A stretch of 64,000 bases of DNA from Robbsia andropogonis (GTDB lineage: Bacteria > Pseudomonadota > Gammaproteobacteria > Burkholderiales > Burkholderiaceae): assembly GCF_000970345.1 (NCBI RefSeq), contig NZ_LAQU01000005.1:124001-188000 (forward strand). Reading direction: 5' to 3'. The notes beneath the pieces are model-generated. The model ran no database searches and was not told the origin of the DNA. It saw nothing but the letters and a program-made list of their open reading frames with translations. A program made the position numbers and the translations under genes. How positions within the stretch are numbered: position 1 is the first letter of the stretch; each line of letters begins with the position of its first letter. Positions 1-9,038 of the stretch are shown here, piece after piece.

Positions 1-1810
1 CGCGGCGTTCGAAGACGTTCGAGAGGTCCTCGACAAAGCGGCCGATGTTTTCCAGACCACGTGCGATCGACGCAAAGGCGGACGAGAATGCGGCGCGAGC
101 GCGATCCGCCAAGCCCAGCGTCTGCGTGCGTGCCGCGCCGTCACTGATCTCGACTTGGTGCAGTACAGGTGCAACCGGGCTGACTTCGCCGCTCTCGATT
201 TTCTCGAGTGCTTCGGTGACGTTGGACAGCTCGGCCTGCAGTGCTTGCAAGCGCGGGGTGCGGGCGTCCGACACGACCAGCGCACGCGCCTCGGCGGTGA
301 ACCGTGCGCGTTCCTGACCTACGAGATCATCGAACCGCGCCATGTCTTTCTGGACGTCGGTCAGCGTAGCCTTGATCAACGTGCGCGCGGCATGGTCGGT
401 GGCGAGTTCCGGATAATCGGCCAACGCGCTCAAGCCCAAGTATCCACCGCCCAACAACGCCAGAGCCTTTAACGGTAATGATGCGGTGACCGTGCCCACG
501 GCATCCCCGACGACCGCGACGCCCGCGCCTGCCGCGGCGATTCCCAAGGTCGGCATGACGGCCGATAAGGCACCGCGGGCCTGGTGGTACCAGCGCACGC
601 CGGTATCGGTGTAGTTTAGTTGCGGTGCGTCCAGCAGTTCCTTGGGTTGCTTACCGGACTTCGTCGCGAGATCGTACCCTAACGCGGTAAGTTGCAGGTT
701 CAGCTTGTGCATCTTGTCCCGGATACCCGAGGACACTTTTTCGGCTTCCTCGAGATTTCGGTTGGCCAGGGAAACGGGGGCGGCCGGGGTGGCATCGGTC
801 GAGGATTGCACCGTTTCTTGACCGGTGAGCGCTGCCGGCAATGCGTCTACCAAGGCATCTTTTGCAACGGTGGCCACACTGCCGACTACACCGCCTGCCA
901 TACCGACGACCCCGCCCATGACACCGGCGGCACCACCCAGCATCCAGCCACCGAAACCAAGTGCCCGCGCCATCAGCCCGGCTTGCTGTTCCTGTATCTG
1001 GTTTTCGGAGGCATCACGCGCGCCCTTGTCACCCAGTGCCAGCGTTGGTGTTTCATCCGGCCTCATGAAGGTGCTTAACGACATCAACGGGATATCCAGT
1101 TCGTCGTCGAGTTGCAGCACGACCGGCCTGACGTTTTGTGCACCATCAGATGCCGGCAGCCCGCCAATGACGTTTTGCGGTACGCCATTCACACCGGGTT
1201 TGCCGCCATCGATGTTTTGGTACACCGGCGTAGCGGTTTCGTCATCGTCCGGGAAGTCCTCGAAAATCTCTTCATCATCATCCGGGAAGTCGTGAAACAC
1301 GTCGCCGTCGCTGTCCGCTTCCGGCGCAATGGTGTCGGCTGCTTCTTGCTTGGTCAGTACCGCGGCGCCTTTGTTCTTGTCTTCTGTCGAGACGAGCGTC
1401 CACCCGTCGAGTTGCGAGTCGGCGCTCACGGCGGTATCGTTATCGTGGATGGCGGACGCCAGCAGCGTCCATCCGTCGACTTCGGCATGGGCTTTGGCGT
1501 TGGACGTCGGTGCCGGGTCCTGCGCCACGGCGTGCTTCGGCGTGCTTCCGAAACCCGTCAATGCACCTGCCGCGCCCCAGACGTTGCCCATGAGCCCCAA
1601 TACGTTGCCAAACATGCCGCGCGCGTTGCTGCTATCGTTCAACAATGCCGTGCGGGTTCCGCCGTCGCCGACGCCCACCATCGTGCCCTGCATGGCGCCT
1701 GTTCCTGGCGAGGTTGAATGCGATGAGTAAGCCGGCGATGTCGTCGCGTCCGAGGACACAATCGACGTCGTACTGTCGGTGACGCCAGGTAATCCTGAAA
1801 AACTAGCCAC
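1..1810 (-). CDS. Type III secretion translocator/effector candidate, 3' end outside window
   Basis: An open frame begins at GTG 1810-1808 with an AAGGA ribosome site about 8 bases upstream and runs without a stop to the window edge, giving at least 603 residues. The N-terminus is rich in Ser, Thr and Gly, as in type III secretion signals. Residues about 115-150 hold two copies of DGWTL, and about 175-195 two copies of DFPDDDE, making an acidic patch. Two Gly/Ala/Val-rich hydrophobic segments (about 283-315 and 412-460) are separated by amphipathic, Lys/Glu-rich helices, the plan of pore-forming SctE-type translocators. Three chaperone-like genes lie immediately upstream on the same strand, which supports a secreted client. 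It is not a close match to any family I can name, and a secreted effector is the alternative. An ATG at 1817 is in another frame and stops after four codons. Confidence 0.6.
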   Translation of the reverse strand, partial: MASFSGLPGVTDSTTSIVSSDATTSPAYSSHSTSPGTGAMQGTMVGVGDGGTRTALLNDSSNARGMFGNVLGLMGNVWGAAGALTGFGSTPKHAVAQDPAPTSNAKAHAEVDGWTLLASAIHDNDTAVSADSQLDGWTLVSTEDKNKGAAVLTKQEAADTIAPEADSDGDVFHDFPDDDEEIFEDFPDDDETATPVYQNIDGGKPGVNGVPQNVIGGLPASDGAQNVRPVVLQLDDELDIPLMSLSTFMRPDETPTLALGDKGARDASENQIQEQQAGLMARALGFGGWMLGGAAGVMGGVVGMAGGVVGSVATVAKDALVDALPAALTGQETVQSSTDATPAAPVSLANRNLEEAEKVSSGIRDKMHKLNLQLTALGYDLATKSGKQPKELLDAPQLNYTDTGVRWYHQARGALSAVMPTLGIAAAGAGVAVVGDAVGTVTASLPLKALALLGGGYLGLSALADYPELATDHAARTLIKATLTDVQKDMARFDDLVGQERARFTAEARALVVSDARTPRLQALQAELSNVTEALEKIESGEVSPVAPVLHQVEISDGAARTQTLGLADRARAAFSSAFASIARGLENIGRFVEDLSNVFERR

Positions 1811-1820
1811 AATACATTCC

Positions 1821-2249
1821 TTATACGTTAATAGCTGGCAAATTGACGGTGTGACGGCCTTGAACGATCTCTCGCCACAGCACTGCCACATCGATGAAAG
1901 CATCGATCGTGACGGCGAGCGAGCCCGCGTCACATCCGGCGAGTGGTACGCGGACGCACAGCAACACCGCCCCCGTGCCGGATTGCACGCCCAGCGTGCA
2001 TCCACCCGTTCCGGCCCACAATGCGTTTGCTTCGAGCATCAGAAGCAGCAAGCGGTCTTTGGGCAGTTGCGGGTCGAGCTGGCCCAGGCTGGTGAAGAGC
2101 ACCACATTGCCTTTGTCTTTATCGCCTTCGGCGCTCAAGCCGATCGACAGACCGAGCGCGCGTAGTTCCTGGTTGAGTACGAGGTCCGCTGCGGGCTCCA
2201 GGCCAACCAACAGCGCATAGTCTTTGAGGAGTTGCTGATAACGCGTCAT
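1821..2249 (-). CDS. CesT/SycE-like type III secretion chaperone (third of three)
   Basis: A 142-residue acidic protein with the CesT-family pattern: an N-terminal helix, a short beta region, then a Leu-rich helix leading to a Leu-x-Ala-Asn-x-Leu-x-x-Gly segment near residue 75 and a short hydrophobic strand. Such proteins bind a secreted client in the cytosol and bring it to the export ATPase. The ATG at 2249 overlaps the stop of the preceding chaperone gene as ATGA, implying translational coupling. A longer frame to 2366 is open but lies inside the upstream gene. The client candidate starts 10 bases downstream. Family assignment rests on pattern and context, as these chaperones share little sequence. 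Confidence 0.65.
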   Translation of the reverse strand: MTRYQQLLKDYALLVGLEPAADLVLNQELRALGLSIGLSAEGDKDKGNVVLFTSLGQLDPQLPKDRLLLLMLEANALWAGTGGCTLGVQSGTGAVLLCVRVPLAGCDAGSLAVTIDAFIDVAVLWREIVQGRHTVNLPAINV

Positions 2250-2707
2250 GACTGTATTCCTGAAAGCATGTCGTAGAGGTTGGCAGCGCTGGATCGTGAC
2301 ACGCGTTGCGTGCCGTGTGTCAACGCGGGTGCCCAAGCCAGTGCGGCCTCGGCCTGGTTGCGGCAAGCGCGTGCCAGCATTGCCGGCGGCGTATCCACGG
2401 AATGCCGCTGTTCCAGCACGAGTTCATCGGCGCCGAGTTGAAGCGCGAATGTCGCTCCAGCGGTGGCAGGCCCTAATGTGTTTGCTTGCAAAAGCAGGCG
2501 CAGCAGGTCGATCGACGGTTCGGGCGGTAGTGGGCCGATCTTGCAAGCACATTGGATGGTGGTGGCCCCTGCGTCTTCGGTCGGCGAAAACGTCAATATG
2601 ACGTTGCCAACAACCAAGGTCTGGCATGCGGTCAGCGCTTCGGCATCCGCACCAATTTCCAGTGCGAGCGCCTTTAGCGCGCCAACGTATTTCGGGTCTA
2701 ATGACAT
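2246..2707 (-). CDS. CesT/SycE-like type III secretion chaperone (second of three)
   Basis: A 153-residue protein paralogous in plan to its two neighbours. The central LLRLLLQANTL stretch is followed by an Ala/Gly turn and a hydrophobic strand with GADELVL, then a C-terminal helix. The start is ATG 2707 with AGGA about 7 bases upstream, only 10 bases after the stop of the first chaperone gene. Its own stop overlaps the next start by four bases. Three adjacent paralogous chaperones suggest heteromers or separate binding sites on one large client, which is inference. Confidence 0.65.
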   Translation of the reverse strand: MSLDPKYVGALKALALEIGADAEALTACQTLVVGNVILTFSPTEDAGATTIQCACKIGPLPPEPSIDLLRLLLQANTLGPATAGATFALQLGADELVLEQRHSVDTPPAMLARACRNQAEAALAWAPALTHGTQRVSRSSAANLYDMLSGIQS

Positions 2708-2717
2708 GAAAGGGTCC

Positions 2718-3158
2718 TCAGGCGTGCGGTTCCAGTCGTTCGTTATGCTCGAACATTCCCGTCAGTTCCGCGGCCCAGGCTTGCGCTTGTTCGCGCAAGC
2801 CGGCCAACATCGCGACTACGCGATCGGGGTCCAGCGAGGCCAGGCGCGCGGTCTCGCTGGCGATGACGATACGATCGCCGCGCAAGCCGAGGGTGGCGCC
2901 CCGTGTACCTGCCCAGAGGTTATTGGCGTGCAGTAGCAGACGACATACGGCTTCCGATGCTGGTGCCGGCAAGCGAACCACTTCGCATCGCACGACCATG
3001 CGGTTTTCGGTGTCGTTTTGAGGATCGGCTTCAAGAGCAAAGTCGATGCGGCGCCCGTCGATCGTCAAGCTTTGCGCTTGAACAAGGGACGATGGATCGA
3101 TGCCGGGTAAGTGGTGCGCCAATGCCTCTAAGAGGGCAAGATAGGGCGTGTGGACCAA
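2718..3158 (-). CDS. CesT/SycE-like type III secretion chaperone (first of three)
   Basis: A 146-residue protein with CesT-like features: VCRLLLHANNLWAGTRGA-type core near residues 75-92 and a predicted C-terminal helix rich in Ala, Glu and Gln. The start is TTG 3158-3156, chosen because AGGAG lies 5-6 bases upstream and no ATG is better placed. It is the first gene of a compact minus-strand set (three chaperones, then the client). The 95-base gap to the glucosidase gene upstream on the same strand shows no clear terminator, so read-through from that gene cannot be excluded. I did not find a convincing hrp-type TTCG-N16-TTCG promoter element in the gap. Confidence 0.65.
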   Translation of the reverse strand: MVHTPYLALLEALAHHLPGIDPSSLVQAQSLTIDGRRIDFALEADPQNDTENRMVVRCEVVRLPAPASEAVCRLLLHANNLWAGTRGATLGLRGDRIVIASETARLASLDPDRVVAMLAGLREQAQAWAAELTGMFEHNERLEPHA

Positions 3159-3253
3159 GGGAGTCTCCTACGATGGGGCACGCCGACCTGACGCGCCTCC
3201 TTCGTAAGGAACGGGTTTTTACTTATGGTTCCCTTGTATCCTGACTGGCGGCT

Positions 3254-5938
3254 TTAGTCCTTCTTCGGCCGTTCCTCGAGCAGCAATGCCACGAGGCTTG
3301 TCCAGCCGCTTTGATGGGCCGCGCCAAGTCCGCGACCGTTGTCGCCATGGAAATACTCGTGAAACAGCACTAAATCCGCCGCTCGCGGATCGAGGCTGAG
3401 GCCCGGATAGGCCTGCATCACGGGCCTTGATCCGGTTTCGTCTTTTCGGAACAAACGACAGAGCCGGTCAGCCAGCGCGTTCGCGATTTCCCTTAGCGAG
3501 AGCATCTTGCCTGAGCCGGTTGGATATTCGACACGGAAATCGTCGCCGTAATAGCGGTGGAACTCATATAGCGACTCCACCAGAAGGTAGTTTACCGGCA
3601 TCCAGATTGGCCCGCGCCAATTCGAATTGCCGCCAAACGTCCGCGTCACCGATTCCGCCGGTGTGTACTCGATGCCGAACGACTCACCATTATGATCGAG
3701 CGCGAACGGCGCATGCTCATGAAAGCGCGATAGTGAACGGATACCGTAGTCGGACAAGAATTCCGTCTCGTCAAGCATGCGCACCAGAAGGCGTTTCATG
3801 CGATGGCCACGCAGCAGCGATAGCAGTAACGTATTCCCGCGCCCCGGCTCATACCAGCGTGATACCAATTTGGCGAGATCGGGGCGGTGACGCAGAAACC
3901 ATCGCAGCCGTTCTTCCAGACGCGGCAGTTTGTTGACAGTTGAAGCATCTAGAACATGTACCGCAAACAATGGGCTCAGTCCGACAATCGAGCGCACGCG
4001 CAACGGCAGAGAATTGCCATCCGGTAATTTCAACGCATCGTAGAAGAACTGATCACGATCGTCCCACAAACTGATATGGCCACTCGCGGCGCCGTTGATG
4101 GCTTCCGAGATATATAAAAAATGCTCAAAGAACTTGACCGAGATGTCAACATACGCCTCGTTGGTCGTTGCCAGTTCAAGGCCGATTCGCATCATATCCA
4201 GCGCATAGGCCGCCATCCAGGCCGTGCCGTCCGATTGATCGATCCGGCCGCCGGTAGGCAACGGCGCCGATCGATCGAAGATCTGGATATTATCGAGGCC
4301 AAGGAAGCCCCCCTGAAACAAGTTGTGACCTTCGGCGTCTTTTCGATTGACCCACCATCCAAAATTCAACAATAACTTGTGGAAGGTCCGCTCCAGGAAC
4401 AGTCGATCCGGCCGCCCGGTGAGCTTCATATCCATTTCGTACACGCGCCAGGCCGCCCAGGCATGCACGGGTGGGTTCGCATCGCCGAATGCCCATTCGT
4501 ACGCCGGCAACTGGCCGTTTGGATGCATGAAACGATCTTGCGTCAGCAAAATCAGTTGCTTCTTCGCGAAATCCGGATCGACGACGGCGAACGCGACTGC
4601 CTGGAACGCCAGATCCCACGAGGCATACCATGGATATTCCCAGGTATCCGGCATTGAAATGATGTCGGCGTTCGAGAGATGCCGCCAGTCGCTGTTGCGA
4701 CCTTGCTGCCGCTCGGCGGGCGGGGTGGGTTGCGAGGCGTCGCCGTTCAACCACCGTTTGACGTCGAAATGATAAAACTGCTTCGACCAGATCAGCCCGG
4801 CCAGCGCCTGCCGATGGATCACCTTGCCATCGGCATCGGGCACATTCCTTTGCAACGCCGCATAGAATGCATCGGCTTCCGCGATGCGCTGCGTGAAAAC
4901 CTCGTCGAAGGACTGGGCGGGAGCGAAGCTGTTCGTCTCTCGCTTCAGTCGCATGCCGATCGTGCGTTTTTCGTGTCCCGGCATGTCCAGGCGCCAGTGC
5001 GAGGCCACCTTGCTGCCAAACGCGTCGGCACCTCGCCGCACCGCCTCGGTCTTGCCGTCGATCACGAAATCGTTGATGCCGTCTTTGAACGGTCCCTCGC
5101 CAGCATCGCCGAACAGTCGCTCGATATTGGTTTCGTTTTCGCAGAACAACCATTGTGGCGGTGCACCGGATGCGTTCCCGGTCTGGGGTTGCACCGACCA
5201 CCGGTAGCGGTGCGGCAATTCCGGATTGCGTGCGATAACGGAATCGCCATCGAGGCGGATTTCCGGCTTTGCACGAGCGGTGTCCCATGACCACGTATTG
5301 CGTGCCCAGAAATGGGGCAGGACATGCAGCACCGCTGGCCGCGGACTGCGGTTCTCCACCGTCACCCGCATCAGGATGTCTTCCGGCGTGGCTTTCGCGT
5401 ATTCGATCGTGACATCGAAGTAGGCGTCGTCTTCGAAGACGCCGGTGTCCAATATCTCGTATTCAGGTTGCGTCGGACCTCGCCGGCGATTCTCGTCGAC
5501 CAGATCCGCATAGGGAAACGTCGCATGCGGATACTTGTACAGCATCTTCATGTACGAGTGCGTGGGCGTGGCGTCGAGGAAGAAGTACAGTTCCTTGACG
5601 TCCTCGCCATGATTGCCTTGTTCGTTTGTCAGCCCGAACAGACGCTCTTTCAGGATGGGGTCTTGACCGTTCCACAGCGCGACGGACAGGCACCAATTCA
5701 TCTGCTCGTCGGCAAACCCGCCAAGGCCGTCTTCGCCCCAGCGGTAGGCGCGGCTGCGCGCGTGGTCATGGGGAAAGCTATCCCAGGCCGTGCCGCCCGG
5801 GCTGTAGTCTTCTCGCACCGTACCCCACTGCCGCTCGCTGAGATAGGGGCCCCAGCGCCGCCATGTCGCCGGGGAGGCGGCGTGCAGGCGTTGTCCTTCG
5901 GTGGTATCCAGTATGGTCTGTGGTGGTGCGGCGGACAT
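3254..5938 (-). CDS. GH63-like (MGH1-type) glucosidase
   Basis: An 894-residue cytosolic protein (no signal peptide) related to mannosyl-oligosaccharide-glucosidase-like (GH63) enzymes of bacteria, which hydrolyse alpha-glucosidic bonds in an (alpha/alpha)6 barrel. Recognisable segments are WGTVREDYSPGGTAWD near the N-terminus, YPWYASWDLAF around residue 440, YEWAFGDANPPVHAWA around 480, and FGGNSNWRGPIWMPVN around 770, where the family's acidic catalytic residues cluster. The ATG at 5938 has AGGAG five bases upstream; a GTG at 5944 would abut the ribosome site and is less likely. It follows the debranching-enzyme gene by about 33 bases, so the two probably form an operon for glucan or trehalose-type oligosaccharide turnover. 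The exact substrate is unknown. Confidence 0.85.
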   Translation of the reverse strand: MSAAPPQTILDTTEGQRLHAASPATWRRWGPYLSERQWGTVREDYSPGGTAWDSFPHDHARSRAYRWGEDGLGGFADEQMNWCLSVALWNGQDPILKERLFGLTNEQGNHGEDVKELYFFLDATPTHSYMKMLYKYPHATFPYADLVDENRRRGPTQPEYEILDTGVFEDDAYFDVTIEYAKATPEDILMRVTVENRSPRPAVLHVLPHFWARNTWSWDTARAKPEIRLDGDSVIARNPELPHRYRWSVQPQTGNASGAPPQWLFCENETNIERLFGDAGEGPFKDGINDFVIDGKTEAVRRGADAFGSKVASHWRLDMPGHEKRTIGMRLKRETNSFAPAQSFDEVFTQRIAEADAFYAALQRNVPDADGKVIHRQALAGLIWSKQFYHFDVKRWLNGDASQPTPPAERQQGRNSDWRHLSNADIISMPDTWEYPWYASWDLAFQAVAFAVVDPDFAKKQLILLTQDRFMHPNGQLPAYEWAFGDANPPVHAWAAWRVYEMDMKLTGRPDRLFLERTFHKLLLNFGWWVNRKDAEGHNLFQGGFLGLDNIQIFDRSAPLPTGGRIDQSDGTAWMAAYALDMMRIGLELATTNEAYVDISVKFFEHFLYISEAINGAASGHISLWDDRDQFFYDALKLPDGNSLPLRVRSIVGLSPLFAVHVLDASTVNKLPRLEERLRWFLRHRPDLAKLVSRWYEPGRGNTLLLSLLRGHRMKRLLVRMLDETEFLSDYGIRSLSRFHEHAPFALDHNGESFGIEYTPAESVTRTFGGNSNWRGPIWMPVNYLLVESLYEFHRYYGDDFRVEYPTGSGKMLSLREIANALADRLCRLFRKDETGSRPVMQAYPGLSLDPRAADLVLFHEYFHGDNGRGLGAAHQSGWTSLVALLLEERPKKD

Positions 5939-5971
5939 CTTCACTCCTCTGGCAAAAACGACAAGACAAGA

Positions 5972-8536
5972 CTAGATAAACTGGACGGTACTCGCGGCCG
6001 AGGGGTGACGCAGCAATACTTCCAGCCGCAGGCGCTCCGCGAGCGACCAGGCCTGGAACGGCGCGCCGCGTGGCGTATGCGGCGCATCGCCATCGGCGAT
6101 CTCGCTGATGTGCCCGATCCCGGCCGACGCCAAATGGGCGTCGAGCGGGGCGATGAAGCGCCGGCGCGCCTCGTCCGCCACGCGATCGAGGTCCAACTGC
6201 GCATGGCCATGCGCATGCACGCGTAGCCAGGCTTCGACAAAAGGACCGGTCAGCCAGGGCCAGACCGTGCCCTGATGGTAAGCGTTGTCACGCCGATCCG
6301 GCGGGCCCTCGTAGCGGCCGATGTAGCGCGGATCAGACGCGGCCAAGGTGCGTAATCCCATCGGGGTCCACAAATGCCGTTCGACATGCGCCACGATCGC
6401 GCGCGCCGTCGGTAAGTCGACAACCGGATAAGGTAGTCCACCCACCGCGAAGATTTGATTGGGTCGGAGACTGGCGTCGACCCGGCCGGCTTCGCCGTCC
6501 GCATCAACGCTATCGTATAGTCCCCGGTCTTGCACGTCGTCCAAAATTCCAGCGACCTGGGAGGTGGCCTCTGGCGCGTCCGGTGCCGGGATGAAACGTC
6601 GCGTGAAACTCGCCTGTGCTTGCGCGGCCAACGCGCGCCATTTTGGGACCCATACGCCGACGATGCGTAAGGCGTTGATCCATAACGCCTGGATTTCCAC
6701 CGGTTTGCCGATCCGCGGGGTAACGGGGCGAACGCCTATGCGTGCGTCCATCCAGGTCAGTTGCGAGCCGGGTACGCCCGCGAACAACAGGCCATCGGTG
6801 TCGGCGTGGATGCCGAAGCGTGTGCCGGCGGCATAGCCTTCGACGATCTGCTCCATCGCCCGATGCAGGACCGGCTGTAGCGGATGCACCGACGGATGGG
6901 TTGTCCCGGTTGCCGCGGCGCTGGGACCGGGGGCCGCCTGTGACGAACGTGAACCCTTGTTGGTGAGCATTGCCCAAGCCTGCCCGTCTTGCGTACCGCC
7001 ATCTGGATGGTGATTCAGGAAAGCATGTGCGGCAACGATGAACCAAAGCGACGCATCCACGGCATTGTATTCCGCGGGCGCATCAGGATTGGCGTCATCC
7101 GTGAAGCGATTCGGCAGCATCCCGTGATCGACCACGGCAGCCCATTCGCGCAATATTTCTCCCGCGAGCGTGACATTGCCGGTAGCCAACGCGATGCCGC
7201 GCAAGGCGATGAACGTGTCGCGCCCCCAGTCGGTGAACCACGGGTAGCCCGCGATAACCGTGGCGCCACCGCCACGCTCGACAATGTAGTGGTGGACCGC
7301 GCGCGATAGCGCGGCGAGCGGGTCGCCAAGGGGATAAGGACTCGCGGTGAATACATCGTTCTTGGCGACGGGAGGCGTTTGTCGCGGCGTTTGGGACAAA
7401 ACATCGGTAATGCGGCTGGCTTGCTCTGCCCGCGCCGTTTGTTCGAGAAAGAGGGCTCGCTGTACATACTCTCGCACACGCACGTCACGGCTGTCCCCGG
7501 CGCGTAGCACCATCAAAGCTTGGTCGCCCGGATCGCCAAATGCAAACGTGAAAATACCCGGCGAAGCCAGATCCTCGGTATCGTCCAAGCCACGTAACGA
7601 TTCGTCATGGTAACGGAACCGATCGAACCATTCCGGATCATGCTGGTAGGTGCCATTGCTGAGCACCGATACCGCCGGCCGGTCTTTGTATGGTCGCCAA
7701 CTGATGCGGCCGGCCTGGCCGGACGGTGTGAAATCGAATGTGTCGTTGCGTTTATGCAGCGCGTGATAATCGCGTATGCTCAAGAGCGGGCGCACGCGCA
7801 ACCGGGCACCGGCAAGCACGCCGGTTCGATCGTGCGCCGACCATCTTAAAATGACATCGCCGCTTTGCCCCGCGCTGCATACCTCGAAGATGACGCTGTC
7901 GCCGTCGTCTGGAAGGCGGCCCCCCTTTGCCCCCGGCTTGGCGGTAGCCGTCGACGCGACAGGGCCCAGCGCGTAGCGCCATGTTGGCCAGGGGGTTGCG
8001 GAAAATGCCCGGAGCCGGCGCCAACCGTCGGGGTGTAGCGTATCCGGCGCATAGGCCTGGGTCGTCAGGGCAATGACGTCGCCTTGCGCGGTCTCGATCC
8101 ATGCCTCGACGCCGTTCATCAGCACCAGACGCCCGGACGGCGGGAGCGATGCGCACAACAACAGTGCGTGATAGCGCCTTGTACGCACACCGTAGCGGGT
8201 ACCCGACGCAAAACCGCCGAGACCATCCGCTTCCAGCCATTCGTCACCCGATGCGCGGGGATCCCCCGCATCGGGCCGCAGGAGTTCCCATGCTTGCGTG
8301 CCGGTTTGCTCAGACTGTATCGGATCCGCTGCCACGTCTGGTGCCTTTACGACCTGCGCCGTGCTTGAGGCGGCGAGGGGCGTTTTACGCTTTCTGCTCG
8401 CACTTTTTGCACCCTTTGCGCCACTGCTGTCGTCCGCGGTCGGAACGGCGGCGGATGCGCCATCCGCTGCCGGCGCGGTATCACTGGCGCGTTTCCGCGA
8501 CGTCTTGCGTTGCCGGGACTCCGTCTCTGTCTTCAT
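5972..8536 (-). CDS. Glycogen-debranching enzyme family protein (amylo-alpha-1,6-glucosidase)
   Basis: An 854-residue protein of the archaeal/bacterial debranching-enzyme type. Residues 1-65 are a low-complexity Ala/Ser/Lys/Arg tail, followed by a GDE N-terminal beta domain (EWLEADGLGGFASGT, RYHALLL) and a C-terminal (alpha/alpha)6 glucosidase domain with YPWFTDWGRDTF near residue 435 and AEYNAVDASLWF near 490, both typical catalytic-domain blocks. It would cleave alpha-1,6 branches of glycogen or related glucans in the cytosol. ATG 8536 is preferred because GAGGACAGGA precedes it; a TTG 63 bases further upstream is open but lacks a ribosome site. It is first in an apparent operon with the GH63-like gene. 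No glycogen synthase or phosphorylase is in the window. Confidence 0.88.
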   Translation of the reverse strand: MKTETESRQRKTSRKRASDTAPAADGASAAVPTADDSSGAKGAKSASRKRKTPLAASSTAQVVKAPDVAADPIQSEQTGTQAWELLRPDAGDPRASGDEWLEADGLGGFASGTRYGVRTRRYHALLLCASLPPSGRLVLMNGVEAWIETAQGDVIALTTQAYAPDTLHPDGWRRLRAFSATPWPTWRYALGPVASTATAKPGAKGGRLPDDGDSVIFEVCSAGQSGDVILRWSAHDRTGVLAGARLRVRPLLSIRDYHALHKRNDTFDFTPSGQAGRISWRPYKDRPAVSVLSNGTYQHDPEWFDRFRYHDESLRGLDDTEDLASPGIFTFAFGDPGDQALMVLRAGDSRDVRVREYVQRALFLEQTARAEQASRITDVLSQTPRQTPPVAKNDVFTASPYPLGDPLAALSRAVHHYIVERGGGATVIAGYPWFTDWGRDTFIALRGIALATGNVTLAGEILREWAAVVDHGMLPNRFTDDANPDAPAEYNAVDASLWFIVAAHAFLNHHPDGGTQDGQAWAMLTNKGSRSSQAAPGPSAAATGTTHPSVHPLQPVLHRAMEQIVEGYAAGTRFGIHADTDGLLFAGVPGSQLTWMDARIGVRPVTPRIGKPVEIQALWINALRIVGVWVPKWRALAAQAQASFTRRFIPAPDAPEATSQVAGILDDVQDRGLYDSVDADGEAGRVDASLRPNQIFAVGGLPYPVVDLPTARAIVAHVERHLWTPMGLRTLAASDPRYIGRYEGPPDRRDNAYHQGTVWPWLTGPFVEAWLRVHAHGHAQLDLDRVADEARRRFIAPLDAHLASAGIGHISEIADGDAPHTPRGAPFQAWSLAERLRLEVLLRHPSAASTVQFI

Positions 8537-9038
8537 TCGCCAATCCTGTCCTCGTCTCTTTGTAAAAGGATATCCGAGCTTGTACCCCGATGTCGCCAAA
8601 CGAACGAACGGTCGATCAATGGCAGGATGGAGCAGGTTAATTTGCCGGACGCCATCGTTCCGCTTGACGCTCTGGTGGAGTCAGAGGCTTACCGTATCAC
8701 GGCAAGACCATCGGAATACCCGCCGTGCGCGACGAATCAATCGTTTGTCTTAATTTCCTCTGGATAGCATCTTATAGGCATCGCTGATAAGCTGCCATGA
8801 AGCTGCGACACGTTTTACTGTATGCCTGCCCGTCGAATAAAAGATAAGATGCGCGGCAAGTTTTTAAGATGAAACGGGAGCTGTAAAGAAACGTCTACCG
8901 TGCGATCAATAAAAACACGTTTAAATAACGTTTCGCGAGAATGCTATGGCGGTTTACAATGTTTGTGCGTTCAGTATCTTCTAAAGTAGTACAGAATGTG
9001 TCTTCTCCTGAAAATCGATCCTGCTTGCACGACATCCG
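8537..9038. other. Divergent intergenic region, AT-richer toward the right
   Basis: This 502-base stretch separates the debranching-enzyme gene (minus) from the GAF-EAL gene (plus) and must hold both promoters. The right half is clearly AT-rich. Two 9-base inverted copies (GCATCTTAT at 8767 and its complement at 8844) are 68 bases apart and may be chance. I see no convincing gene, terminator or RNA here. Confidence 0.4.

Noticed and set aside
45-1730. Several plus-strand frames of 90-200 codons over the type III client
   Set aside because: The minus-strand frame is open from 1810 to the window edge with a ribosome site and sensible composition; the plus-strand frames are its shadows.
8767-8852. 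9-base inverted repeat pair in the divergent region
   Set aside because: The arms are 68 bases apart and could be chance; no regulator or hairpin is suggested.
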